Assembly: GCF_018320785.1 (NCBI RefSeq) | Contig: NC_054886.1 | Span: 32,285,732 to 32,349,731, forward strand | DNA: 64,000 nucleotides | From: Cheilinus undulatus | Lineage: Eukaryota > Chordata > Actinopteri > Labriformes > Labridae | Direction of reading: 5' to 3' | In this document: positions 21,050 to 32,700 of the stretch, one piece after another | Layout of the letters: each line of letters starts with the position of its first letter | Numbering within the stretch: the stretch's first letter is position 1 | Notes under the pieces: model-generated | What the model saw: only the letters and a program-made list of their open reading frames with translations | The model's database searches: none | What the model was told of the DNA's origin: nothing | Made by a program: the position numbers and the translations under genes

Positions 21050-21672
21050 CTGTGGAGCTGCAGGCACAAATGGGGACAGTATGAATCAGGAGTGAGAATG
21101 AAGGTGGAGGAAATCTGGAGCTGTAAATGTCAACTGTAAAAAAAAATAAAAGCCTGAAGTTAGCAATGTTGAATATTTTTTGTTTTAAATATCAAAAATT
21201 GCAGAAAAGCCCTGTCTAAATCACACAAATGTGTAAAACAACTTAATAAGGACTTGACAGCTCCTCTGATATTTCTGACATTTCAAGGTGTGATACTGAC
21301 GTTTAACCTTCAGTGTACAATGTGGAGACGTTATAAAGGGTCGAAGTGATTTCCCCCTCTGTGTCATCTTTTGAGGTAAGAACAGAAACGATACAGAGGA
21401 GGAAAAGTAATCCACTGTGAAAATTACGGCCAATACTAATGTTTTTAATCACTTCTTCTGGTGTCACTCCTGCTGCACCAGCATTTCCTCTCCTGAAAGA
21501 AAAGGAGGACAGATCAGAGTTTGTCCTCTGTGAGACTTCTTAGCTGTAAATCAACCGACAGCAAGTAAACACTGGCATGAATATTTTTTCATATCACATT
21601 ATTTGCAGATGGCTAATGTGAGTCAACAGGGCTGATGGCAACCTTTTTAGAGGTTAAATTGATGCATTAGGG

Positions 21673-21966
21673 CCTTGGTTCCCAAACTGGGGTCTGGGAC
21701 CGGGTTTAAGGGAGGTGTGAGGGCCTGCCTGCTTCATGCAAACTATCTAAAAACATGAGAAACCCCTCTGAATGGTTCAAACTAAGGGGTTTTAGTGATA
21801 ATGCTTGTGTTTTGAGCCATTGTGTTTGGCTTTAAGCAATGAAACCTGTTCAAATTTTTGTGGATTTTTGACGGCAAGAAGTCGCTCTTTGTGGGGGTCC
21901 TGCAAGGCCACAAGTTTTCTTACATATGTGAAGGGAGGGCTCAATGGAAAAAGGCGGGAAACACTG
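21673..21966 (+). mobile_element. Short hAT-like element
   Basis: It starts CCTTGGTTCCCAAACTGGGG and ends AAAGGCGGGAAACACTG, the usual hAT-type ends of this genome. The flanks CATTAGGG (21665-21672) and CATTAGTG (21967-21974) agree at 7 of 8 positions. At 294 bp it is non-coding. Confidence 0.75.
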
Positions 21967-22689
21967 CATTAGTGCATCCTTGATAATAATAATTCTAATA
22001 TCTATCAGTTAATCTTGATTGAATTTCACCACTGTGAAAGCAGCCCTTAGCTGTGGTGCTTTTCATGAGCATCATTTAGGGATGCTGGATATTATCAGTT
22101 TATCGGTAGCAGATAGGAACATTTCTGCCAAAAGTGGGAATTGATGTTTTCGCTGTAAAAGTCTGCCTATGTCAGCTTTAAATATTGGCCGTACATGCAA
22201 GTAAGTTAGTGGAGTTTTAGGCTGGACCAACAGACATAAATCATCAATCCTGACACTTAAAAGAATGTTTTAGGACTAAAGTTTTAGGTCTGAACTACAC
22301 TTAAATATCTGTATCAATATCAGCTAAAAGTATTCTGTAATTGGCATATCAGATATCAGCTAAAAAGCCATACTGTGCATCCCTAGCCAACACTAATGTT
22401 TTAATCACTTCATTTCACCTCTTAAACTACTACTACTACACTATGTGACTTATTCTACCCAGTAAAAATCTCTCCTTAGATTCAGCTGCTTGGTGACCTA
22501 GATACCAGCTTTAAACTAAGTTAGACAAAACAGATAAACACTGACTGCTGATACCTGTTCATTCACTTTATTTACAAAAGGTCACTGAGTTTCAACAGAG
22601 CCAACATCGGCCTGTTCTGATGTTAAATTGATGCATCAGTGCATTCCTGATAAGAATCATGATCTTAATATCTATCAGTATTATCCTGA

Positions 22690-23085
22690 TTATGACTTTT
22701 ATCACCATAATGTTCACTTTGTTGAAGAAAACTATGACTAAAAGTTCTTTGAATACCTTTTTCTATGAGAAAGACCCAGCTAAGATGAGATAAAGATCTT
22801 TGATGGCTAAAGCTCTGACTAAAACTATGTGTAATATTGGCCAAGAATACTAAAATGTAATTTATGCATTACAAATCCGTGACATTTCGCTACTGTCGAA
22901 ACATAGTAGATCTGCATCTCTTCTTTCAGCTGTAGAAAGCAGGGATCCCAGGTTAGACAGGGTACATAGAATGATCTGGCACCAGAGTTAGAGAACAGAT
23001 GCTTTGACTAAAAGTAAAGACTTAAATGTAATCTGTATTTCTATGGACTAAAATGTTCTTTAGTTTTAGATGGACTAAACTGTAA
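22690..23085 (+). mobile_element. MITE of the GACTAAAACTAGACTAAAA family (diverged copy)
   Basis: It shares sequence blocks with the copies at about 62513-63009 (same orientation) and 37222-37760 (inverted): GACTAAAAGTAAAGA, ATGGACTAAAA and a block around CAGCTGTAGAAAGCA. It is non-coding and its ends are decayed. Confidence 0.65.
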
Positions 23086-23459
23086 AGGGGATATACATTT
23101 TAATATCAAGACTAAGGCCCCGTCCACACGGAAACGAAATCAGGAGTATACGCAAAAGATTTTATTGTATCGGCATTCCATCCTCATGGAAACGGCGTTT
23201 TGAAGAAGCAATTCAGCGCCACGTACAGGCTTGGCATAAATACTACGGCGTTTCCAGTTGTTACGTGATTACATGTATATTTCCTGAAACAGTCCTGTAT
23301 TTAAGGAGAATTTTTTCAAAACTAGAAAAGGAGGTGTCAGCACTCAAAAATATCCTTTTAGGTAGTTTTTATTTAGGCAAGGCACAACGGACGCAATGGT
23401 CTTCTTCAGTGTTCTTCAAGAAGAAGACCATGAGGTGAACAGTTTGTTTTTACATCCAA

Positions 23460-24186
23460 ATTTTGTTACTATAATTTGACACTTTTTTTTTTTACCAATT
23501 TCTGCACAATTTGAAACCGTGTTTGCCTATATTTTTCACTTTGCAACAATTTTGCCACATTTGAACTAATTTCCATTAGCTACTTTTCCCCACCAATTTT
23601 AACACACTTTAGACTCTCTAAACCCATTTTGGTCCATTTTAAACCTTTTCCACTGCTTTGTTTCTGCCTGTTTTTGCCACTTCTGTCGTTGCCTCTGTTG
23701 ACCCATTATTGACACTATTAACCCTTCTGACCATTTTCTATAACCGTTTTACCAGCTTAACCCATTTCTGCAAAAACTTTCTTCCTCAGTTAGCCCATTT
23801 TTGCAAATTCAAACCGATTTTACCACTTCTTTATTCCATTTCACTGAATTTTCCACCAATTTTATGCCACTTTTAACCTATTTCTACATTCTACATTTGT
23901 AAAATGGCTTTATACTATGGCACAAATGAATAATAAAAACAGACAGTGGTTGCTTTGAGAAGAGTGGTTATTATTCAGGTGAAATATAAAATATTATTAT
24001 CACAGCTTAACTTCACAATGGACCATGGTTTTGCTGCCCTTTTGCTAACCCTTATGGGGGGCCTTGTCTGCACATAGGCTAACTATTCCTGTAAGGCTGT
24101 TGAATCACCTTAAGGTACAGTGGGGGTCCCCAGTTTCTGGCACCTTTATTTTGGGGGTCGCGGGCTGAAAAGGTTGAGAACCTGAG
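23460..24186 (+). mobile_element. hAT-like element with internal TTTTTGCCACTT minisatellite (right part)
   Basis: The interior consists of TTTTGCCACTTC-type units. The right end contains the subterminal TTTATTTTGGGGGTCGCGGG and then AAAAGGTTGAGAACC, the same as the family ends at 1867-3269 and 15002-16498. No matching left end was found; the left side abuts unrelated repeat sequence beginning GGCCCCGTCCACACGG (about 23107). Confidence 0.65.
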
Positions 24187-24192
24187 TTTGTA

Positions 24193-24464
24193 AGGGATGA
24201 GTACTGAAATCTGGTACCAACATAGTACCGGTACCAACACACCCGAAACTGACAGGGCAGATTTTGGTCTTTTATTTCAGTACCTCTCCAGACTCAAAAT
24301 ACATTTTGTAAAGAAGTTAACACCTGTTTCCTTTACTTTTAGTTCTATTTGCATCTCACTTCTGAATTTTTTAAATACCGAGACAACTTTTATTCAGCCG
24401 CTGACTTTTTAAACACTTATTTCTCTTTAAAGTGCCGATTCAGGCACCAATGATACCCAGCCCT
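24193..24464 (+). mobile_element. Small TIR element (MITE)
   Basis: It starts AGGGATGAGTACTGAAATC with GGTACC following, and ends CAATGATACCCAGCCCT. The two ends are imperfect inverted repeats (AGGGCTGGGTATCATTG when reversed). A fish MITE family has this form. Non-coding. Confidence 0.65.
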
Positions 24465-25577
24465 AGAGCTTGCCTGCATTTTTGACCCTCTAAAAAACTA
24501 AATTTGCTTGAGATTTGTTCCCTTTGTTGCTGTGGTGTCAGACCAGGTGTCAATATAGTTTCATTCTTACCTGTGTGGTATTTACATTTAGATTTCCAGT
24601 TTTATGCCAGCCATACTCTGCTAACATCACATCCTAGCCTTACACAATGGGTAAGCATACATGTAGCACTACAGCAGCCTCCTGATCCTGACTGCACCAC
24701 ATTTTAAGACTTTCTGGCTTAAATGCTCATTCTGGTTTGAAGGGTTTTTACTTCAGGCCTCGTGAGGATGAACTGACGTCGACGAAGCCGCTAAACCCGG
24801 TGCAGTAAGCGCTTTGCAGCCTTTTGTAGTCGCACCAGACTCCATTTAAAAGTCTGGCCTTTTATTGTCGCATCACACTGAACGAACACGCCTGCTAACA
24901 CCAGGTTATAAGGCTGTTAGACAGCGCATTTACGCCAGCTTTAAAGCCTGATATACATTTACAATATGCTGTGAAACATGAGTGAGTAAACGGGGAGAAT
25001 CTGCGGACGATTAGTCGATAAATCGCTGTTTTTTATCCAAACGTAGATGCGCAACATAACGGGCGGTGTCGGGCTCCAAAGTTGGAGTTGTCCTCAAATA
25101 ACCCGCAGATCTGTGACTCATTCATGCCCCCAAATTATCCAGCCGGCAGAAATGCTCAGTAAACATCTCATATGGTAGCCATTTATGAGCTTATCTGACT
25201 TTCAGAGTGAGAAAATCGTTAACTAGCAGACGATTGAACCGAATTTTGACTTACATTTTACGCTAATAGAGAAAATTTCCGGACCAGTCTGCCATCAACA
25301 GCAGCCATGTTTAACTCTGCGCTGTAAAACCATTAATAAACTTTACCTGTGTTCCCAGATAGCTCGATTGAAGGTATAAAAAAGCTCAGCTGAAGCTAAC
25401 GCAGCCCTACTAGTGAAGCACCAGAGGCTATCAACAGCAGGCTAACCGTTAGCTTCGCGTTAGCATCGGAGGCCCCGCACTTTGACAGCTGCTCCGCGGA
25501 GGTAACAGCGCATCTTTTTAAAGCAATACAAACGACAAAAAAAGGACAAAATTAAGAGCACCGGGACGAAAACTTAC

Positions 25578-25891
25578 CCCTGGGCGGCCCCCGCTCCTAG
25601 ACTCAAATAAAAACACACAGGAAACGGCGTTAAAACACAAATAATTCAGGGTGAAACTTCTTTTTTCCAGCAACGTGTTCCTCTCCTGGAAGCCGGCTGG
25701 AAAGATGGCGGGAGAGACGCACACAGCGTGCGGCGGCTCTAGTGACGTCATCCAACGGCGACTCTGAACTGAGAAGTGGGAGATTCGAAGTAGCTGCAGC
25801 AAAACAAAGAGGATTTTAACGACATTTTTTTTCAAACAGCGGCTTTTAATGCGCCACAATAACAAGGGGAAGATTTGAACCGACATCTTCA
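25578..25891. promoter_or_regulatory. Divergent promoter and non-coding first exons of abce1 (-) and anapc10 (+)
   Basis: A strong minus-strand donor (GTAAGTTTTC, GT at 25577-25576) ends the probable abce1 non-coding exon at 25578. A plus-strand donor (GTAAGT at 25892) ends the probable anapc10 non-coding exon at 25891. Between them lie a palindromic CRE-type TGACGTCA (25743-25750) and AAGATGGCGG (25702-25711), which matches the YY1 motif common in housekeeping promoters. There is no TATA box in a fitting place. The start sites themselves are not visible from sequence. Confidence 0.7.
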
Positions 25892-28079
25892 GTAAGTTTG
25901 ACTCGCATTTGACTCGTTAACTAAAGTTAAGAGGCTTTAAGAGGGCCTAGAGTGGAGAAATGTTAGCATTTAGCGGCTAACTGCTGCTCTCAACCAAACC
26001 CCATTTAGCATTGTTTTCATTTTACCTGGTTTAGTGACAGCCTAGCCATGTCTCCTAACGGGTACTGGTCAAAGATTTAAACCTTATTGTTAACATTTAA
26101 GTTATTTTAATCAACGGCAAATGTCTCTGACAGTCCATGAGCTTACCTTTCAGCGTTAACGTCTGGATCTACAACATCATCAACAACAAGTATGACATGT
26201 AATGTCACTTTTAGTCTTACTAGTGTCCGTGTAGGTGTCACTTTTATGCCGAATTTCCCTAAATGAGATATTTATTGATATAAAGTCTCTTTTGGTATTT
26301 GGATGTCAAATAAAACATGTCAATATGCAATCAAAAGTCAAAATATCATTAATCTAAAGGGAGGTTGGCCTGACATTGCTGGCCTATGAGGAAATTATAC
26401 AGGGAAATCCCTAATCTACAGATGCATGTAGAAATGCGAAGCTCATAGTAACAAATCCTTGTTCAATGTTTCTCATTTCAATAGAAGAGAAAGAAATTAT
26501 AGGTACTGTTAATAATTGTAAAAACAAAACATCCACTGCTTGTTATGACAATGTTTTGAAAACAGTAAAAAGGGTCTCTTTAGGAATTTCCAAACCACTC
26601 TCTCACATCTTTAACCTATCATGTCAAACTGGACATTTCTAAGTAAAATGAAAATGAAAACAATAATACAAATGTACAGACTGGGGATTGTTAACACTTC
26701 AGAAATTAAATCCCTGTTTTCCCATTCCACAGTTCTTAAAAAAATCTTGAAAACTCTTAAGTAACGGGTTGGATAATTTCATAGATAAACATAGTTTACT
26801 CTGGGACTGTGATTTTACTTCTAGAAGGCGTCGGACTCAGTGATTAGGGATCCCCTCTGGAGGATTCTGAAGCCCCAGGGATCCACTCATAAAAATAAGT
26901 TAAAGGTGGCAAAAATGGGGATAAAAAGCTGAAAAGATGCGTGACGAGTTACATCTAACAATGGCTGGTTTCTACATCACATAAGCCCCACTTTTTCAGA
27001 AAAGATTTTTCAAGGCAGATGTTTGAGCTAATTAAAAGCCATAAAATCCAGATTTTTTTACCAGTTTGGTGCAAATTTCAGCTATAACACCAACACTGAT
27101 ATGTTTTATCGTAGTTCAGTCAGATACCTCAGTGTGCAGTTGAAAAAAAGTGTTAAAGTGTTCACTACCTCTTAAATGGCAAAAGGTAGCTTAAATGGGC
27201 AAAAAGGGGCAAAAGGGGGTGAAAACGGGCAACAATTGGAAAAAAGTGGCAAAAAGAAATGGCAAAAATGGGTAAAAAGCAGAAAAAATGGGTGAAAATG
27301 GGCAAAAATGGGGATAAAAGTAGAAAAGATGGGTAAGAAGTTACAAAAAAAATGAGTAACAGGTGGCAAAAAATGGTCCAAAAGTGGCAAGAAAAGGCAA
27401 AAAAATAGGTTAAAAAGTGGTATTTAGCGACAAAAGAATGCTTGAATGGGCAAAAGATGGTGAAAAAGGTCAAAAATGGGGAAAAAATGGCAAAAGGAAG
27501 AGGCAAAAATGGGGAACACAAGGAAACAAGTGGTATTTAATGTCAAAAGGTAGCTTAAATGGGCAAAAAGGGGCAAAAAAAAGGTGCAGAGGGGCACAAA
27601 TTGGAAAAAAGTGGCAAAAAATAGGGAAAAAGCGTCCAAAAGAAGAGGCGAAAATGGGGATCAGGGTGAAAAATGGCAGAAATTGGAAAGAAAAAGTGGC
27701 AAAAAGGAAGAGGCAAAAATGGGCAAAAAGCAGGAAAAAGTGGTATTTAATGACAAAAGGTAGCTTAACTGGGTGAAAGTCAGGGTCTTTAGGTATGTGG
27801 TCCTTTTATTCGTACTATACTCTTTTGAGGGCCCGGCGTGTGTAGTGGAGGGATCAGCTGGAGGATAACTGGGAGATGGGGCATGGGCCTGGAGGATGGC
27901 CATCAGGAGTAGAGGTTGACAACTGGCATACCTGGCCTGACCCATAAAGATTAACACCTTCAAATGCAATAAAAATGTCGGTAATTGAAATGAAGTTTGG
28001 TTTGATATTGCTGATTTAGAATGAAGAGCCACCAAATAATAACCTAACTTCATCTGTTTTCTACTAATTCTGTTCTTAG
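25892..28079 (+). other. anapc10 first intron
   Basis: This is intron sequence between the non-coding first exon and the initiator exon. The second half is dominated by the GGCAAAAATGGG minisatellite listed separately; the rest shows no recognised element. Confidence 0.6.
26880..27780 (+). repeat. GGCAAAAATGGG minisatellite in the anapc10 intron
   Basis: Short degenerate units of the type AAAAGTGGCAAAAATGGGGA are repeated for about 0.9 kb, with a break near 26950-27170. The monomer is the same as in the hAT-like elements elsewhere in the window, but no hAT-type ends were found around this array. Confidence 0.85.
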
Positions 28080-28080
28080 G

Positions 28081-29092
28081 ATGGCCACGCCAAGCAAGAC
28101 GCCACCGGGCGCCGACCCCAAGCAGCTGGAGCGGACAGGAACAGTCCGGGAGATCGGCTCCCAGGCAGTTTGGTCCCTGTCCTCGTGTAAACCAGGTCAT
28201 TCCCAGATCTGCAAAATCTCACCTTTGTGGATTGGGTATGTTAACTAAACTCTGTTTCTCTACTAACATCCAGGTTTTGGAGTGGATCAGCTGAGAGACG
28301 ACAACCTGGAGACGTACTGGCAGTCGGACGGATCACAGCCTCATCTAGTCAACATACAGTTCAGGTAACATGACGCCTACAGGTGAATCGTATGATGTTT
28401 TCAAGCCCAGACCGGCTCTCCTCATCTTTTTTTTCATGGATGGATGATGATGGTTTTCATATGCTTTTATGCTTGTTTATCTTCTGTACTGTGTTGTTTT
28501 GTTTAGGAGGAGAACGACAGTGAAGATGTTGTGTATTTACGCTGATTATAAGTCAGATGAGAGCTACACACCGAGTAAGATCTCCGTCAGAGTGGGCAAC
28601 AACTTCCACAACCTGCAGGAGATCAGGGTAACAGATCTTTAGGACGTTACTGTCTCAGACTGATGGAGCCGTCTGGTTTTAATATTGGTATTTAAATCTA
28701 TCTTCTTCTCTTCCTCTCTGCAGCAGTTAGAGATGGTGGAGCCCAGTGGATGGATTCACATCTCTCTGCTGAATCAGGTAGGAAAACCAGAAACTTGTGA
28801 TTTTATTTCATCTTTTATAAAACCAGGTAGTGATTGTCACTTCTTGAGTCGTTGTGTTTTGTGGCAGAAACATGAAAACGTGACTAAAGTTGGTGTATTT
28901 CTGTGTTTTCAGCGCACTAACGAGCCCATCAGCACCTTCATGATCCAGATCGCCGTCCTCGCCAACCACCAGAACGGCCGAGACACGCACATGCGTCAGA
29001 TCAAAGTTTACACGCCGGTGGAGGAGAGCTCCATTGGAAAGTTCCCACGATGCACCACGGTCGACTTTATGATGTACCGAACCATCAGGTGA
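28081..29092 (+). CDS. anapc10: Anaphase-promoting complex subunit 10 (APC10/DOC1), complete
   Basis: APC10 is the DOC-domain subunit that, with the co-activator, recognises D-box substrates of the APC/C ubiquitin ligase. Five coding exons: 28081-28195, 28274-28364, 28507-28627, 28724-28777 and 28913-29092 (TGA). All boundaries are AG/GT and phases fit; the product is 186 aa, against 185 in human. The initiator exon starts at 28080, one base before the ATG, right after the acceptor. The DOC jelly-roll is recognised over almost the whole length, with conserved [71 protein letters not shown] and the C-terminal IR dipeptide (MMYRTIR) known to dock APC10 to the APC/C core. The least conserved stretch is [16 protein letters not shown] at the last exon junction. 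The poly(A) signal AATAAA lies at 29257-29262. It shares a promoter with abce1 and converges on the Ig-like gene. Confidence 0.97.
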
Positions 29093-29522
29093 TCTGGACT
29101 GACAAGAGACCGCTTGATCCCGGAAAGTTTTGAAAGTGGAGAAAAACGGGAGAAATGACACAGACTGATCAGACACGATGCAGATTTATTGATTAAAAAT
29201 GATCAGTGAGAGTCTGCTCATCTTTGACGTTTATAAAATGTGCTGTTTTTAAAAAAATAAATACTGGTATTTAAGATAAAGCTGCTGTTTTTTTTATACA
29301 GTCACATTTAATCTTTAAATTCCTTCAGGATTAATTAAGTATTTATCTGTTTTAAAGATACAAAATACATAGTTCACTGTAAAAGTCAGTGAAATCATAT
29401 CTGCATTTCTAAAGAATAAGGTGAAGAAAAAAAATAATGATGGATCCTCTATGTGGAGGCTGGAACTGGTTAAAGACCAGTGAGAAGACTTGAAGGTTTG
29501 ACTCTTCATCTCTCCTTGGTGT

Positions 29523-29528
29523 TTTATT
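29523..29528 (-). terminator. Poly(A) signal of the Ig-like gene
   Basis: TTTATT on the given strand is AATAAA on the minus strand, about 200 bp beyond the stop codon of the butyrophilin-like gene and only 260 bp from the anapc10 poly(A) signal on the other strand. The two transcripts therefore end almost back to back. Confidence 0.6.
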
Positions 29529-29726
29529 GTTCCTTGGAGGTGCTGCTGTCCTTTGGAGCTGATCTGTTGGCCGTCCTGTCTCTTTTAAAGAACTTCAGTC
29601 AGTCGTTCTGCAGTCCTCCCTCCTTCCTTAGCTGAACTTTCGTTCCTCTCAGGTTCCCTGTTTTGTTTTTGTTTAGTCCTGTCAGTCACTAGCCACCTCT
29701 GTTGTGATATTTGGCTTCATAGTTTT

Positions 29727-32700
29727 TCAGTGCCTCCTAGTTTCTGAGAAACAAAAGAAAAAATATGTGACTTCACGGATCTTCACCTTCAAACAGGAAA
29801 CTGGAGGAAAACGAAGGAAGACAGATTTATGATGGCTGAGTAAAAAACAGGGATGTTCTTCAAAATAAGACATTTATTTGCTTTAGGATGAGTATTCCAC
29901 CATCTTTCCTCCCTTTTTCAGGTCTATTCTGTGTGTAAAAAATGAATTGGACTTACTGTATATTACCAGTGTGACGATGATAAGCATGAGAGCCAGTGCA
30001 GCAGTTAAACTGATCCCAAGAGTCAAGTGAAAAGACCGCTCCTCAAAGAAATCCTCTGAAATCAGAACAAAACAAAAAAATAAATCAGATTTAACTCTGG
30101 CTTTATAAACAGTATCAATACATCAGTATTTGAAGAAAGGCAGGCAACTGCTTGGGGGTCCTGGCCAGTGGAGGGCGCCAGAGGGCAGAAAATTAAACTA
30201 CAGAGGTGGTTTAGAATGAGCAAATTTTGCAATGACAGTAGGAACCCCCCCGAAGGAGCCCCATCTGACAGCACTCACTGTCGTTCTGCTGATAGACATT
30301 ATTTCAGTGAAAACTGAAGTTTGTGAGTGAGACTGTCTAAGGCAGATACTGAGGATGAAATATATGAATGACTGAATGCTACTGATCTAGCTTTAATAAT
30401 GAGAGAGAGTGATGTGGCTAATGTGACTTCTGCTAGCATCTAATTACAGTGTTTGACATTAGCATTAGTCTAGCTAGCAGAGCAGCCTTGGGTGTCATGA
30501 CTGAATCCTTAAAAGGTTTACCATTTAGCAAAGGTAGGCTATGGCCATAAGATACAGTCCTTATAGATGTGCGTCAAATATAATCTGTATGTAAACCACT
30601 TTCAATGATTAAAATATGTATTTCCAGTGTAAATAACAGGCCAGGAGTAAATAAGATGTCATTAAAAAATCCCTGGAGAGGGGGTGCCTTTGCACCGGAA
30701 CCCTAGCCCTGCTCTGCACCCTAACCTGGAGGGGGCTACGCTAGGTTGGCTATCCTTGGCTACAAGGTGCTGGCTAGCTAGTTAGAGCTGAGAATAAAGG
30801 TTTGGATTCAGTGACGTGGAGATGCGCTTCCTAAAGAGTTACCCTGTCCTCCAGAGCCACAAATAAAGTACATTATATAAACGTAGCATTATCGGTAAAG
30901 GAGGACAGGGAAAAGTAGAACGTCTGGCATACCAAGCAGGAGGCTAAGCTAGGCTAAGTTGTGGTTAAAGAGAAAAAAGAGGCTAAGAGAAAAGCAGCTA
31001 AACCATGAGGGTGATTGTTGTTAACTATATGTACGCTTAAACTCACAACAGCTATGAAACAGTTTTGATTAGAAGTACAAAGAGTAGAAAATGTAACTGT
31101 ATCTCGATCGATGCGCAGAAAAGACAAAAACAGCAACCGCACAAAGAGGAAGTAATGCAATACGCTCACTGTGCTTCAGCATGTCAGTCGTATTGGTGGA
31201 TGGGGACGTGAGGAGGAACAAACTGAAGCAGAAAAACAGCAATTTTGGAGTTTTATACAAAATCTAGGCATATTTATGAGGTTGTCATGGTTCCAGTCTC
31301 GAACCAGTATACCCAAGAAGTCCTCTGAAAGGTATGAATGGCAATTGGAGCAGCAGGGAGGTTTGCAAGTTGATACAGACATACATCCAGACAGACAGCT
31401 CTCCGATTATAGTAGTAGGATAAAAGCCCCCCAAATATAAAATCTTTAAAATAAAGACCCCTGGCCCTATAGCAAGGTCCAAGTCCCTGAAAAAGCTCCA
31501 ATATTTCTTCCTTACTTAGCAAAGTATAGTTCAACTGTTCACTTGACATTTTGAAATAATGAATTTCTGGATTTTTTTTTATTTTTAGTAACATTTTTTA
31601 AATAGACATGTATGATTTGTGACATGAGAATGGATATTGCACCAATTGTGGGTGTACATTTTTATTTTTCTATGTCCACCTGAGTTTGAGTTACAACGTT
31701 TTTCTAAAAGCTGATGAAGAACTTATTGGGATATTTAGTCTTTGTATTTCAGATTTGTGCATGCCCTGTTTTTCTCTTTGTTTCTAGAAAAGATATGTCT
31801 TAGTCCAGTCCATTAAAAAAAAAAAATACATGTTTATGACTTTAAAAGCGGTAAATGTCCCTGAACCCCAGATAAGAATTTTTAAGATTATAAAGCCCAA
31901 AATTCAAAATATGACCACTGTTTTCAGATTGGTTTCTAGTACATTTTTCACATTACACTGTTGTAAAATAAGGATTCTAAAAACTTTTAAACTTAAAAGA
32001 AAAAAATTGAGTTTTTAAGGTCAATTTAAGACTTTTTAAATTCTGACATTTTAATTTTCTTGTGAATTCCTGACTTTTGAAACTCTGAAATGTTGTAAAT
32101 ATAAGATTTTGTAATCAAAAAAAATTTGGATTTTTTTCCAAAGAAATTTTTGATCTTTTTGATTAGAAATCTACACATTCTCCTTATACTTCAATCTTTT
32201 AGGATGGCCCCTATACTCTATTGTACATAGGTTTGTAATCATGATTTTTGTATTTAAATGAACATCTAATTTTGACGATGTCAGACCAGACAGGGTCCCG
32301 TGCCCCCCCTGAAATCTTAGGTGCCTCCCTTAGGGGTCCCCGGACCCCAGGTTGGGAACCACTGTCTTAGCCAAGTCTTTTAAGCTAAATGGGGAAGAGC
32401 ACCAAATGTGTCTTTGCCTTGGTCCAAACTGCTAAAACTGTCCCCGACTGTGTGGAATCAGAGTTGGGACAACTCTGATTTGTAAGCTTACTTTCAGGCT
32501 GTTAACTTCAGTATGATTTTGATGGTGTTAGATTAAATATAAGTCTTGTAACATTCGTCAGCTATCAATGCTTGATAGATGAGTCACACCTCTGAGAGTG
32601 GATATTAATTTCTCTGTAATGCTGATAAAAAAAGCTGTCAGTACTAATAGTAAACAACTTCCAGTCAAGCCTTCCTTTTCCGTGTGGCATTTCTGTCTGC

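Larger units (their letters stand above)
21050..25577 (-). other. abce1 first intron (5' UTR intron), repeat-filled
   Basis: This runs between the candidate non-coding exon and the initiator exon. It has no coding exons and holds several transposon remnants, listed separately. The part nearest the promoter (about 24740-25577) is richer in CpG than the rest and looks like the shoulder of a CpG island. Confidence 0.6.

Noticed and set aside
31274-31594. A 106-residue minus-strand open frame in the intron of the Ig-like gene
   Set aside because: It has no recognisable domain, no fitting splice sites in phase with the neighbouring exons, and lies in AT-rich intron.
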